Of a stretch of DNA of 34,704 bases, positions 17,027 through 24,535 are shown piece after piece; positions within the stretch are counted from its first letter, which is position 1, and each line of letters begins with the position of its first letter. The stretch is from NCBI RefSeq assembly GCF_000474235.1, contig NZ_BATA01000022.1, positions 1 through 34,704 on the forward strand, written 5' to 3'. A model generated the notes under the pieces. It was given only the letters and a program-made list of their open reading frames with translations, was not told the DNA's origin and did no database searches. Origin of the DNA: Halarchaeum acidiphilum MH1-52-1. Lineage in GTDB: Archaea > Halobacteriota > Halobacteria > Halobacteriales > Halobacteriaceae. Made by a program: the position numbers and the translations under genes.

Positions 17027-17464
17027 ATGGGCGTCTTCGCCGTCAAGACGACCGCGAGTCAGGAGCAGACCGTCGCGAGCATGATCGCGAACCGGGAGGA
17101 GGACGAGATCCACGCCGTCCTCGCGCCGGACGCGCTCACCAGCTACGTGATGGTCGAGGCGGACAACGACGCCGTCATCTCGCGCGTCATGGAGGAGATC
17201 CCGCACGCGCGCAGCATGGTGCCCGGCGAGTCCTCGATCAGCGAGGTCGAGCACTTCCTCAGCCCGAAGCCCGACGTCGAGGGCATCGCCGAGGGCGACA
17301 TCGTCGAACTCATCGCCGGCCCGTTCAAGGGCGAGAAGGCGCAGGTCCAGCGCATCGACGAGGGCAAGGATCAGGTCACCGTCGAACTCTACGAGGCCAC
17401 CGTCCCCATTCCGGTCACGGTCCGCGGCGATCAGATCCGCGTGCTCGACTCCGAGGAACGCTAA
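17027..17464 (+). CDS. spt5: transcription elongation factor NusG/Spt5
   Basis: A 145-residue universal elongation factor that clamps RNA polymerase (with Spt4 in archaea) and can link transcription to translation. The NGN domain occupies about residues 1-85 ([16 protein letters not shown] at the start, then the RSMVPGE block). A KOW domain occupies about 90-140 ([21 protein letters not shown]). The gene starts three bases after the secE stop. The 3' flank (17465-17628) holds nested inverted repeats that could terminate this pair. Confidence 0.95.
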   Translation: MGVFAVKTTASQEQTVASMIANREEDEIHAVLAPDALTSYVMVEADNDAVISRVMEEIPHARSMVPGESSISEVEHFLSPKPDVEGIAEGDIVELIAGPFKGEKAQVQRIDEGKDQVTVELYEATVPIPVTVRGDQIRVLDSEER

Positions 17465-17466
17465 CG

Positions 17467-17552
17467 CGCTCCTCTGGTCTCTCGTTCGCTGACGCTCACG
17501 AGGATAGCGAGGAGCGATACCCCTCGAACGGTCGAACGGCGCTTTTCGCCGT
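17467..17552 (+). terminator. inverted repeats downstream of secE-nusG
   Basis: CGCTCCTC (17467-17474) pairs with GAGGAGCG (17509-17516), enclosing a second pair, CTCGT/ACGAG (17481-17485 and 17498-17502). A further hairpin, ACGGCG-ctttt-CGCCGT, lies at 17536-17552. They occupy the 164-base gap between convergent genes, which holds no ORF that I can support. A terminator role is inferred. Confidence 0.35.
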
Positions 17553-17628
17553 GAAGCGGGCCTGAGAGAGGCGATCGGTCGTTCTCGCGTCTTCGGCCTT
17601 CGGCCCGCGGCGGCGCGCACGCGGGTCT

Positions 17629-18733
17629 TCAGCGTCCGTGGCCGGGGACGAGCGACGGACGCGTCATCTCGCGCGCGTCGGCCTTCTGAAGCGCCGTCGA
17701 GACGTCGACGAGGTCGAACTCCGCGTCGATCAGTTCCGCGTAGGGGTACGTCTCGACGGTGCGCGAGAGGAAGTCGAGTCCCTTCCCGAGATACCACGGG
17801 TCGTAGTGCATCGTCGGCGTCACCTCGATGTTCTTGCGCGTGAGGAGCGCGGGGTCGAACTCGGTCGTGTGTCCGGGCGTGATGTTACCGATTTCGAGGT
17901 AGCGCGCGCCGTTGCGGAGGAGGTGGGGTCCTCCGCGAAGGCGTCGGGGACGCCCGCGACCTCGACGCCGACGTCGGCGCCGCGGCCGTTCGTGAGTTCG
18001 GCGACGCGCTCCGCGCGCGCCTCGACGGTGTCGTGCTCGCGGAAGTCGACGACGTGATCGACGCCGAAGTCGCGCGCGCGCTCGATTCGCTCGTCGACGC
18101 CCTCGACGAGGATCGTCTCGGCGCCGAACTCGTTCGCGACGGCGATGGCGTTCTGCCCGAGACCGCCGCCCCCCTGAATCACGACGGTCTCGCCGTAGGA
18201 GAGACCCACTTCTTCGAGTCCGAAGAGCACCTGCGTGAGCGCGCAGTTCGCGGCGGCGGCGACGCCTCCGGGATGTTCGCGGGGACCTTGTAGAAGTGCT
18301 GTTCGGGGTGGATGTAGTAGTGCGTCGCGAAGGTCCCGTGGAAGTGCGGGAACTCGTCGGGGTGTTTCACCCAGTGGGAGAGGTCGTTCTCGCAGGAGCG
18401 GAACTCGCCGCGCCCGCACGCCGCGCACTTCCCGCAGGCGACGAAGTAGGTGGGCGCGACGAGGTCGCCCTCCTCGATCGGTTCGCCGTCGTAGTCGGTC
18501 TCGACGCCGTCACCGAGGTCGCTGACGCGACAGAGCGCTTCGTGGCCGAGCACCATCCGGTCGAGGAGCGGGTGCTCCCCGTTCCAGATGTGCAACTCGG
18601 AGCCACAGACGTTCGCGCGGACGACTTCGGTGACGAGCGCGCCCGGTTCGGGATCGGGGACCGGATACTCGCGGATCTCGACGTCGCGTTCGTCGGCGAG
18701 ATAGGCGAGTCGGCCCGTGGTGTTCGTCGGCAC
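17629..18733 (-). pseudogene. zinc-dependent alcohol dehydrogenase (MDR family), two frameshifts
   Basis: Similarity to the medium-chain zinc dehydrogenase family runs continuously over 18733-17629 but in three frames. Frame one (GTG 18733, MPTNTTGRLAYLADERD) carries the catalytic zinc region NVCGSELHIWNGEHP and GHEA, then the structural zinc loop CGKCAACGRGEFRSC, up to VPANIPE. The frame changes near 18264-18268 (one G missing in GAGG-CGTC). It resumes as VAAAANCALTQVLFG with the Rossmann segment GGGGLGQNAIAVANEFGAE. It changes again near 17924-17930 and ends as LLRNGARYLEIGNITPGHT through PSLVPGHGR. Restoring one base at each site gives 368 residues, a normal length. All visible zinc ligands are intact, which suggests sequencing or assembly error, not decay. 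The substrate is unknown. Confidence 0.8.
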
Positions 18734-18771
18734 ACCGTGACCCACACGAACGACCGATATAGTCCTTGCCG

Positions 18772-19056
18772 TCAGTCGACGTACCCGAAGGCGTCCTCGG
18801 CGAACTCGACGTCCGCGTAGTCGCGACCGTGCTCGGAGAGCCGATAGTAGGCGGTCGCACCCTCCGAATCGACCGTCTCGACCAGTCCGCGCTCGCCGAG
18901 GGCGTCGAGGGCGTCCTCGACCGCCTCGATCGAGAGGTCGCAATCGAGGAGCGCGTCCGTGTTCGCGGCGATTCCGGCGGGCGAGACGCCGAGCGCGCCC
19001 TGTGCGAGGACGCGGAGCACGGCGTCGATGTCGTCGTCGCGCCAGTCGTCGGCCAT
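18772..19056 (-). CDS. small winged-helix DNA-binding protein
   Basis: A 94-residue acidic protein. The pattern is helix-helix-recognition helix followed by a strand-rich wing: VLRVLAQGALGVSPAGIAANT, then SIEAVEDALDALGERGLVETV, then AYYRLSEHGRDYAD. This matches single-domain winged-helix (MarR/PadR-like) regulators common in haloarchaea. It lies 38 bases upstream of the ADH start on the same strand and may be co-transcribed with it or regulate it. An 8-bp inverted repeat lies just upstream (19074-19098). Target and ligand are unknown. Confidence 0.75.
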   Translation of the reverse strand: MADDWRDDDIDAVLRVLAQGALGVSPAGIAANTDALLDCDLSIEAVEDALDALGERGLVETVDSEGATAYYRLSEHGRDYADVEFAEDAFGYVD

Positions 19057-19073
19057 GGTCGGGGGGTGTCGCG

Positions 19074-19098
19074 GCGGCCGGAAAAAGCGTCCGGCCGC
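19074..19098. promoter_or_regulatory. palindrome in divergent promoter region
   Basis: GCGGCCGG (19074-19081) and CCGGCCGC (19091-19098) are perfect inverted arms around AAAAAGCGT. They lie between the winged-helix gene (start 19056, minus) and the PHP gene (start 19149, plus). An operator for the winged-helix protein is one reading. A TATA-like gctaaaac (about 19119-19126) lies 23-30 bases before the PHP start. Confidence 0.35.
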
Positions 19099-19148
19099 GG
19101 GGAGTTCGAAACTACAACGCTAAAACCCTCGACCGCGTACGTCGTCGC

Positions 19149-19904
19149 GTGACGGAGACCCGCGTCGATCCCCACGTGAAGATTCTGGACGCCGACGTCG
19201 CGGCGCGCGCGAAGGCGCGCGGTATCGACGTGCTCGTGTACGCGCCGCACTTCACGCGCCTCCCGGCGATCCGCGAGCGCGCCGAGGCGTTCACGGACGA
19301 CGAACTGCTCGTCGTGCCGGCGCGCGAGGTGTTCACCGGCCCGTGGCAGACGCGCAAGCACGTGCTCGCGCTCGGTCTCGACGAGCCGGTCCCGGACTTC
19401 ATCACGCTCGAGGGCGCGTTCGAGGCGTTCGCCGAGCAGGACGCGACGGTGCTCGCCCCGCATCCGACGTTCGCGACGGTGAGCCTCGGGGCGAGCGAGT
19501 TCGAGCGCTACGGCGAGCAGTTGGCCGCGGGCGAGGTGTACAACCCGAAGCAGTGGCCGTACCAGAACGAGCGGGCGCGCGAACTCGTCGAGTCCCACGG
19601 TCTCCCCGCGTTCGGATCGAGCTACGCCCACCGGCGCGCGACGGTCGGCGAGGTGTGGACGACGTTCGAGCGCGACATCGCGAGCGAGGCGGACCTCCTC
19701 GCCGCGTTCGAGGAGGGCGCGCCGCGGCGCGTCGAACACCGCACGGGGTGGACGCACACCCTGCGATGCCGGGCCGAGTTCTTCGATCTCGCGTGGGAGA
19801 ACACCTACGAGAAGGTCGATCGCGTCCTCCTCTCGGGCATGGAGCCGACGCACTCCCGGCACATCGCGTACGAGGGGCGATTCGACGACGTCCGCGTCTA
19901 CTGA
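19149..19904 (+). CDS. PHP-domain-type phosphoesterase
   Basis: A 251-residue protein from GTG 19149 (VTETRVDPHVKILD). It carries the scattered His/Asp/Glu metal-ligand pattern of the PHP superfamily: VDPHVK (His9), VYAPHF (His34), VPAREVF (Glu near 59), LAPHP (His near 104), GSSYAH near 160, and SGMEPTHSRH near 237. Haloarchaeal members are usually annotated as PHP-associated-domain proteins; the substrate is not known. The in-frame extension back to 19002 overlaps the winged-helix gene and its promoter and has no family similarity, so GTG 19149 is preferred. Confidence 0.85.
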   Translation: MTETRVDPHVKILDADVAARAKARGIDVLVYAPHFTRLPAIRERAEAFTDDELLVVPAREVFTGPWQTRKHVLALGLDEPVPDFITLEGAFEAFAEQDATVLAPHPTFATVSLGASEFERYGEQLAAGEVYNPKQWPYQNERARELVESHGLPAFGSSYAHRRATVGEVWTTFERDIASEADLLAAFEEGAPRRVEHRTGWTHTLRCRAEFFDLAWENTYEKVDRVLLSGMEPTHSRHIAYEGRFDDVRVY

Positions 19905-20405
19905 TCACGGCGCGAGGGCCTGCGTCGAGACGGCGGAGAGGTCGACGTGCGGGAGGACGCCCGGGAGGTAGGTGAGCAGGGCGTAGATCACGGCGAGTTC
20001 GACGACGGTGATGACGATGGTGATGACCGTCGCGTACTGCGAGGACGTCGTGACGCCGACGGGCGTGCCGAACTCCTCGTCCCAGAGCGGGTAGAAGAGC
20101 GCGATGCCGCGCTTCGAGCCGAGGACGTCGAGGACGAAGTGGGAGACGACGCCGATCCACACCCACTGGAGGTTCGCGAAGTAGATCGTGTAGCCGTAGA
20201 GGATCGCGACGACGAAGACGTTGTGCAGCGTCTTCCTGTGCTTGCCGAACTCGGTGTCGATGTCGGGGAAGAGCGCACCGAGGACGACGGGGACGAAGAC
20301 GGCGGCCATCGTGACGAGCGTCTGGACGCTCCCCTCCGGGTGGAGGACGAATCCGAGACCGATCCCCAACAGCCCGCCGTTGAGGATGTGGTCTTTCTTG
20401 TTCAT
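19905..20405 (-). CDS. DUF457/YdjM-like membrane-bound metal-dependent hydrolase
   Basis: A 166-residue protein with about four membrane helices. It has the His/Asp pattern of the DUF457 (YdjM) family: KKDHILNGG near residue 4, LFPDIDTEFGKHRKTLHN near 46-62, and SHFVLDVLGSKRG near 88-100. These residues are thought to bind a metal at the membrane face. The biological substrate is unknown. The start overlaps the stop of the CinA-like gene upstream by four bases, so the two are translationally coupled. It converges with the PHP gene; the two stop codons abut (19904/19905). Confidence 0.88.
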   Translation of the reverse strand: MNKKDHILNGGLLGIGLGFVLHPEGSVQTLVTMAAVFVPVVLGALFPDIDTEFGKHRKTLHNVFVVAILYGYTIYFANLQWVWIGVVSHFVLDVLGSKRGIALFYPLWDEEFGTPVGVTTSSQYATVITIVITVVELAVIYALLTYLPGVLPHVDLSAVSTQALAP

Positions 20406-20917
20406 TCGCGGGCCTCCACGGCGGCGAGGACGTCGTCGAGCGCCTGCCGGGCGATCCGTTCTTTGATCGCCGCGCGGTCGCCGTCGAAGACGTAGCGTTC
20501 GACGGTGGTGTACGTGTCATCGTCGCCCCACTCGCCGGCGTGCGCGACGCCGATGTAGACGGTGCCCACCGGCTTGGTCTCGCTTCCGCCCGTCGGACCG
20601 GCGATCCCGGTGGTGGAGACGCCCCACGTCGTCCCGGCGGCGTCGCGGACGGTGCGCGCCATCTCGCGGGCGACCGGCTCGCTCACCGCGCCGTGGGCGT
20701 CGAGGGCTTCGCGGGGGACGCCGGCGTCGAGCTTCGCGTCGTACGTGTAGGTGACGTACGTCCGATCGAAGTAGTCGGACGCGCCGGGGACGTCGGTGAC
20801 GAGCGATCCGACGAGACCGCCCGTGCACGATTCGGTGGTGGCGATGGTGTCGCCGGTCTCGCGGAGGGCGTCGCCGAGGCGCTCCTCGACCGGCGGGTCG
20901 TCGGCGTATTCGCGCAT
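20402..20917 (-). CDS. CinA C-terminal domain protein, probable NMN amidohydrolase (PncC type)
   Basis: A 171-residue stand-alone version of the CinA C-terminal domain, which in bacteria deamidates nicotinamide mononucleotide to nicotinate mononucleotide. The conserved ATTESCTGGLVGSLVTDVPG (about 26-45), Tyr-rich TYVTYTYDAK, and GVSTTGIAGPTGG (about 100) are all present. The ATG at 20917 (MREYADDPP) is chosen because residues upstream of it (to 20974) do not resemble the family. It overlaps the DUF457 gene downstream. The enzyme would act in NAD salvage, as nadM does; activity is inferred from the family. Confidence 0.88.
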   Translation of the reverse strand: MREYADDPPVEERLGDALRETGDTIATTESCTGGLVGSLVTDVPGASDYFDRTYVTYTYDAKLDAGVPREALDAHGAVSEPVAREMARTVRDAAGTTWGVSTTGIAGPTGGSETKPVGTVYIGVAHAGEWGDDDTYTTVERYVFDGDRAAIKERIARQALDDVLAAVEARE

Positions 20918-21025
20918 ATCGCCGCGTAACACCGGGGGAGGTATTTCGCTTGTGGGTGATTCGGGTGTGTCCACGCCGCGCCGAGCGGCCGGCGGACGAC
21001 GCGGCCGTCTCCCGTCGCGACCGTC

Positions 21026-21385
21026 TCAGACCGTATCGCGATCCGTATAGGTGTAGCGCCGAGCGATGAACCCCTCGTCGTCGAACTCGTGGAAGTCCGC
21101 GAAGCCGAACGCGACCTCCTCGCCGTCCTGCACGCCCTCGAAGCGCCCGCGGACGGCGACGGTGTCGTCGTCCGCGATGACGTCGAAGACGGTGTGCTCG
21201 CCCGCCTCTAGGGGTCGGCCGGTCTCGTAGAACGCCTCCATGTCGGCGAGTCCCTCGATGGGTGGCTGGCCGGGGCGTTCGTAGACGACGTCGGAGCTGA
21301 ACAGGCCGAGCAGGCCCTCGTAGTCCTCGTCGTCGACGAGGTCGTAGTAGCGTCGCGCCGCCTCGGGGTCCGCGTTGTTCGCCAT
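21026..21385 (-). CDS. SnoaL/NTF2-like fold protein
   Basis: A 119-residue protein. The pattern is an N-terminal helix (ADPEAARRYYDLVDDEDYEGLLGLFSSDVV), then EGLADMEAFYE, then beta strands ending HEFDDEGFIARRYTYTD. This is typical of the SnoaL-like/nuclear transport factor 2 cone fold, used for small-molecule isomerases, hydrolases and stress proteins. No function can be assigned. The ATG at 21385 is chosen; the extension to 21457 reads through the promoter. A TATA-like ttacgtat on the minus strand (about 21405-21412) lies about 24 bases before the ATG, consistent with a leaderless transcript. Confidence 0.8.
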   Translation of the reverse strand: MANNADPEAARRYYDLVDDEDYEGLLGLFSSDVVYERPGQPPIEGLADMEAFYETGRPLEAGEHTVFDVIADDDTVAVRGRFEGVQDGEEVAFGFADFHEFDDEGFIARRYTYTDRDTV

Positions 21386-21423
21386 ACTCGTGGTGGGGAG
21401 CGAGGGATACGTAAGGCGTTCGG

Positions 21424-21445
21424 CCCCGATCGGGGATAGATATAT
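21424..21445 (+). promoter_or_regulatory. palindrome and TATA box before the zinc-ribbon gene
   Basis: CCCCGATCGGGG (21424-21435) is a perfect 12-base palindrome ending just before gatagatatat (TATA at about 21441-21445). The zinc-ribbon gene starts at 21479. The palindrome could be an operator; the region is shared with the divergent SnoaL-like gene. Confidence 0.4.
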
Positions 21446-21478
21446 GACCCATGACAACGCACCTCAATACGGATCGCC

Positions 21479-21748
21479 ATGCAATCGTGTCAAAACTGCG
21501 GGTCGGTCATCGACGAGTACGTCTTGGACAAACGACTCGAACCCCTCCGCGAGTTGACGGTCGACGACTTCAACGTCTGTGCGGACTGCGCGACCGTCGT
21601 CGCGGACGCGTGCGTGGAGTGCGGCGGCGCGGTGTACGTGCCGCGGAGCGCGGACGTGACCCCGGACTACTGCCCGGCGTGCCGCGCAGGTCTCCTCTCT
21701 CGGACCGGGCGCGATCCGGGATGGACGCGGGACGCGGCGTCCCCCTGA
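21479..21748 (+). CDS. small protein with four CxxC zinc-binding pairs
   Basis: An 89-residue protein with four CxxC pairs: CQNC near residue 4, CADC near 35, CVEC near 46, and CPAC near 67. This is enough for two zinc ribbons. The spacing resembles small haloarchaeal zinc-ribbon proteins of unknown function. Such proteins often bind nucleic acid or protein partners, but nothing here decides the partner. The aminotransferase gene follows after 39 bases on the same strand and may be co-transcribed. Confidence 0.8.
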   Translation: MQSCQNCGSVIDEYVLDKRLEPLRELTVDDFNVCADCATVVADACVECGGAVYVPRSADVTPDYCPACRAGLLSRTGRDPGWTRDAASP

Positions 21749-21787
21749 ATCGGGAAGACCTAACCGGGTCGCGGCCGCCCTGCCCAC

Positions 21788-22894
21788 ATGGAGTACGAGG
21801 AACCGCTGTTCTTCACGATGATGCAGTACGCGGACGCGGCGGACCGCGACGTCGTCGACATGGTGTCGGGGAACCCCGATTGGGGCGCGCCCGAGGGCAT
21901 CAGCGACGGTCTCCACGACTACGCGGACGCGGGCGGCGAGGCGTTCCAGTACCCGCCGAGCGACGGCCTGCGCGAACTCCGCGAGCGGATCGCGACACGC
22001 CGGGGCGTCGACGGAGAGCGCGTCATCGTCACCAACGGCGGCGGGATGGCGAACACGCTCGGGATGGCGCGCGCCCTCGAACGCTTCGATGGGAGCGAGG
22101 TGCTGCTGGCCGATCCCGTCTACCCCTACTATCCCGGCAAGACGGAGATGCTCGGCGGCGTCCAGCGCTTCGTCCCCGCCGACGACGAGGGGCGTCTCGA
22201 TCCCGCCGACGTCCGCGCGGCCGCGAGCGACGAGACGGCGTGCATCGTCATCAACACGCCGAACAATCCCACGGGGACCGTCTACCGCGAGGACGCGATG
22301 CGCGAACTCGTCGCCATCGCCGAGGAGCACGACGCGATGCTCGTCAGTGATGAGGTGTACGACCACTTCGACTTCACGGGCGCGTTCACGTCCGCGCTCT
22401 CCTTCGACTCCGAGCACGCCGTCGTCACCAACTCCTTCTCGAAGACGTACGCGATCACGGGCTTCCGGGTGGGGTACGCGATCCTCCCGCGACGCGACGC
22501 GCCCGCGGCCCGGACGCGCAACATGCTGACGAACGTGGCGACGAGCCGGCCCGCACAGGCCGCGGTGGTGCGCGCGCTGGAGACGACGGACGCGAGCTAT
22601 CACGAGGCGAACCGCGAGCGCCTCCGCGAGCGCGTCGAGACGTTCACCGCGGCGCTCGATCGCGCCGGCGCGGAGTACACGACGCCCGAAGGGGCGTTCT
22701 ACGTCCTCGCGCGCTTCCCCGACTATCCCGGCACGATGGCGAACGCGAAGCGCCTCATCGACGAGGCCGGCGTCGCGGGGATGCCGGGCGAGGCGTTCGG
22801 AGAGTCGCGCGGCGACTGGCTCCGCTTCGCGCTCGTCACGCCGCACGTCGAAACGGCCGCCGAACGTCTCGCCGCGTACTTCGAGCGACAGTAG
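21788..22894 (+). CDS. class I PLP-dependent aminotransferase (aspartate-type)
   Basis: A 368-residue fold-type I aminotransferase. The PLP lysine is Lys219 in SFSKTYAITGFRVGY. The cofactor-binding pattern NTPNNPTG (near 157) and the Asp/Tyr pair in VSDEVYDHF (near 188) are present. The N-terminal MVSGNPDWGAP block replaces the usual G-x-P-DF motif found in many aspartate aminotransferases. The substrate could be aspartate, aromatic or another amino acid; the sequence alone does not decide. The length is slightly short for the group but no motif is missing. Confidence 0.9.
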   Translation: MEYEEPLFFTMMQYADAADRDVVDMVSGNPDWGAPEGISDGLHDYADAGGEAFQYPPSDGLRELRERIATRRGVDGERVIVTNGGGMANTLGMARALERFDGSEVLLADPVYPYYPGKTEMLGGVQRFVPADDEGRLDPADVRAAASDETACIVINTPNNPTGTVYREDAMRELVAIAEEHDAMLVSDEVYDHFDFTGAFTSALSFDSEHAVVTNSFSKTYAITGFRVGYAILPRRDAPAARTRNMLTNVATSRPAQAAVVRALETTDASYHEANRERLRERVETFTAALDRAGAEYTTPEGAFYVLARFPDYPGTMANAKRLIDEAGVAGMPGEAFGESRGDWLRFALVTPHVETAAERLAAYFERQ

Positions 22895-22970
22895 TCAGCC
22901 GCGCGGCCGCTCCGATCCGGAAACTGACGAGTGATGAAGCGACAGCGGACGCTCGGGGCGTCGCAGTCGA

Positions 22971-23012
22971 CAAAATGGAGTCACTCACGTGTCGCCGTGC
23001 GGCGACGAGTGA
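22971..23012 (-). terminator. terminator hairpin of cspA
   Basis: Read on the minus strand after the cspA stop: TCACTC then GTCGCC, a GCAC loop, GGCGAC, a 4-base bulge, and GAGTGA. This is a two-part stem of 12 bp (23012-22981). It is followed within a few bases by CATTTTG (22978-22971). Stem plus T-run 10 bases after the stop is a good intrinsic-type terminator. Confidence 0.55.
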
Positions 23013-23021
23013 AACTCGGGT

Positions 23022-23216
23022 TTAGTTGCGGACGACGTTCGTCGCGCGCGGGCCCTTGGGGGCCTGTTCGATGTCGAAATCGATGTCCTGTCCTTCCTCG
23101 AGATCGGGGCCGCCAACGTCCTCCATGTGGAAGAAAACGTCCTCGTCCGCGTCCTCAGTCGTAATGAAACCGTAGCCGCCAGTGTCGTTGAAGAAATCAA
23201 CCTTACCGTTTGCCAT
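23022..23216 (-). CDS. cspA: cold-shock domain protein
   Basis: A 64-residue single cold-shock domain, a five-strand barrel that binds single-stranded RNA/DNA and melts RNA structure. RNP1 is GGYGFITTEDADED (about 13-26) and RNP2 is DVFFHMED (about 26-33). The start MANGKVDFFNDTGGYGF is typical of haloarchaeal CspA. The protein is strongly acidic (DADED, DLEEGQDIDFDIE). The base composition around it is less GC-rich than its neighbours, usual for highly expressed cspA genes. It is divergent from the ArsA/Get3 gene, with a terminator hairpin 10 bases downstream. Confidence 0.95.
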   Translation of the reverse strand: MANGKVDFFNDTGGYGFITTEDADEDVFFHMEDVGGPDLEEGQDIDFDIEQAPKGPRATNVVRN

Positions 23217-23283
23217 TGCAAACGATTGTACGGCCGATAGGGGGATAACCCTTCCGAGAGTCGCGGTACCACGACCCCCGTAG

Positions 23284-23347
23284 TTCGCTACCTTGCCTGT
23301 GCGAGCGGGTGCGCGGAGCGCACCCGACCGAAAAAGACGGTAGCGAA
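23284..23347. repeat. nested inverted repeat upstream of the ArsA/Get3 gene
   Basis: Outer arms TTCGCTACC (23284-23292) and GGTAGCGAA (23339-23347) pair perfectly over 9 bp. Inside them CGGGTGCGC (23306-23314) and GCGCACCCG (23318-23326) pair perfectly over 9 bp around a GGA loop. The 64-base structure ends 33 bases before the ATG at 23381 and lies in the divergent region with cspA. It could be a 5' leader structure, a protein-binding palindrome or a small dispersed element. Confidence 0.6.
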
Positions 23348-23380
23348 GAACCTACCTCGGCGGAACCCGCCCCTCCCACT

Positions 23381-24451
23381 ATGAGCGAACTCGAAGTCGA
23401 GGCGGTCGAGGACGTGCGGACGCCGAGCGTCGCGGCCGGCACCGCGGAGTACGTCCTCTACGGCGGGAAGGGCGGCGTCGGGAAGACGACGATGGCGGCG
23501 GCGACGGGCCTCGCGAGCGCGACGGACGGGACGCCGACGCTCGTCGTTTCGACGGATCCGGCGCACAGCCTCTCGGACACGTACCGGACCGACGTGCCGA
23601 GCCGGCCCGGCCGGGTTCGCGACGACGTCCCGCTCTGGGGCGTCGAGATCGACCCGGACGAGGCGATGGAGCGGGCGGGTGCGATGGGACTCGGCGGCGC
23701 GGGCGGGGACGCCGAGGGCGCCGGCGCGGGACCGATGGGCGGTCTCGGCGACCTCTTGGGCGGTGGGGACGCCGGCGCGAACCCGCTCGGCGGCCCGATG
23801 CCGGGCGCGGACGAGGCGGCGGCGATGCAGTTGCTCGTCGAATACCTCGACGACGAGCGCTTCGAGCGCGTCGTCGTGGACACCGCGCCGACCGGCCACA
23901 CGCTCCGCCTGCTCGAACTCCCGGAACTCATGGACTCGATGATGGGTCGAATGCTGCGGTTCCGCGAGAAGATGGGCGGGATGATGGACTCGATGAAGGG
24001 GCTGTTCGGTGGCGACGACGCGGCCGGCGCGGGGACCGGCATGGACGGCGTGGAGGAGGTCCGCGAGCGCGTCTCCCGTCTGCGTGACGTCCTGACCGAT
24101 CCCGCGCGGACGGACTTCCGGATCGTCACCGTCCCCGAGGAGATGAGCGTGGTGGAAGCGAAGCGCCTGCGCGAGCGCTTGGAGGAGTTCGGGATCCCCG
24201 TCTCGACGGTGGTCGTGAACAAGGTGATGGAGCCGCTGGTCGACGTTGTCCCGTCCGTCCCGTCGGAGGCGTTCGTCTCGCCGAACCTCGAGGAGTGCGA
24301 GTTCTGTCAGCGCCGCTGGGACGTCCAGCAGGACGCGCTCGCGGAGGCCCAAGATCTCTTCCGAGGGCGCGACGTCGAGCGCGTTCCGCTGCTCGCCGAG
24401 GAGGTCCGCGGGCCGGACGCCCTGCGCGTCGTCGCCGCCTGCCTCGGCTGA
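23381..24451 (+). CDS. ArsA/Get3-family ATPase
   Basis: A 356-residue deviant-Walker ATPase. The P-loop GGKGGVGKTT is at 28-37, switch I VVSTDPAHSLSD near 56, and the A-loop/adenine contact region VVVDTAPTGHTLRLLELPE near 165-183. The pair C306-E-F-C309 matches the zinc-binding CxxC at the Get3 dimer interface. Two Met-rich helical stretches (MDSMMGRMLRFREKMGGMMDSM, near 186-207) resemble the hydrophobic client groove of Get3/TRC40, which delivers tail-anchored membrane proteins. No arsenic-resistance genes are near, so a targeting role is more likely than arsenite transport. A Gly/Ala/Met-rich insertion of about 50 residues (about 100-148) is unusual. ATG 23381 is chosen over an upstream in-frame start because the extension covers the inverted repeat. 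Confidence 0.9.
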   Translation: MSELEVEAVEDVRTPSVAAGTAEYVLYGGKGGVGKTTMAAATGLASATDGTPTLVVSTDPAHSLSDTYRTDVPSRPGRVRDDVPLWGVEIDPDEAMERAGAMGLGGAGGDAEGAGAGPMGGLGDLLGGGDAGANPLGGPMPGADEAAAMQLLVEYLDDERFERVVVDTAPTGHTLRLLELPELMDSMMGRMLRFREKMGGMMDSMKGLFGGDDAAGAGTGMDGVEEVRERVSRLRDVLTDPARTDFRIVTVPEEMSVVEAKRLRERLEEFGIPVSTVVVNKVMEPLVDVVPSVPSEAFVSPNLEECEFCQRRWDVQQDALAEAQDLFRGRDVERVPLLAEEVRGPDALRVVAACLG

Positions 24452-24519
24452 GCGCTCGACGCATCCTCGCGACTCCGCGGGAGTGACGTGCGAGACACCG
24501 ATGGCGCGCTGCCCAATGG

Positions 24520-24535
24520 CACCAGCCGGCTGGTG
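24520..24535. terminator. 16-base palindrome between convergent arsA/get3 and korB
   Basis: CACCAGCCGGCTGGTG is a perfect 16-base palindrome roughly midway in the 181-base gap (24452-24632) between convergent genes. It may serve as a bidirectional terminator. The rest of the gap holds no gene that I can support. A minus-strand stretch, about 24628-24560, reads like coding sequence (LLVARDPDVALYDVSAAT) but has no start or domain. Confidence 0.35.

Noticed and set aside
15031-17046. 671-codon minus-strand frame across the MGMT-like, membrane-protein and secE genes
   Set aside because: It covers several real plus-strand genes and their promoters and has no family motif.
17465-17628. Possible tRNA or small RNA gene after nusG
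   Set aside because: Inverted repeats are present, but no cloverleaf with a T-loop GTTCAA-type sequence and an acceptor stem could be built. A terminator is the simpler reading.
18179-18943. ADH first frame read as an independent 254-residue gene
   Set aside because: Its last 20 residues (after IPEA) are out-of-frame noise, and the family continues in the next frame. Its first 70 residues overlap the winged-helix gene.
23381-24451. Arsenite efflux ATPase role for the ArsA-like protein
   Set aside because: No arsB, arsC, arsD or arsR is nearby, and the Met-rich helices with CxxC fit Get3-type targeting factors better.
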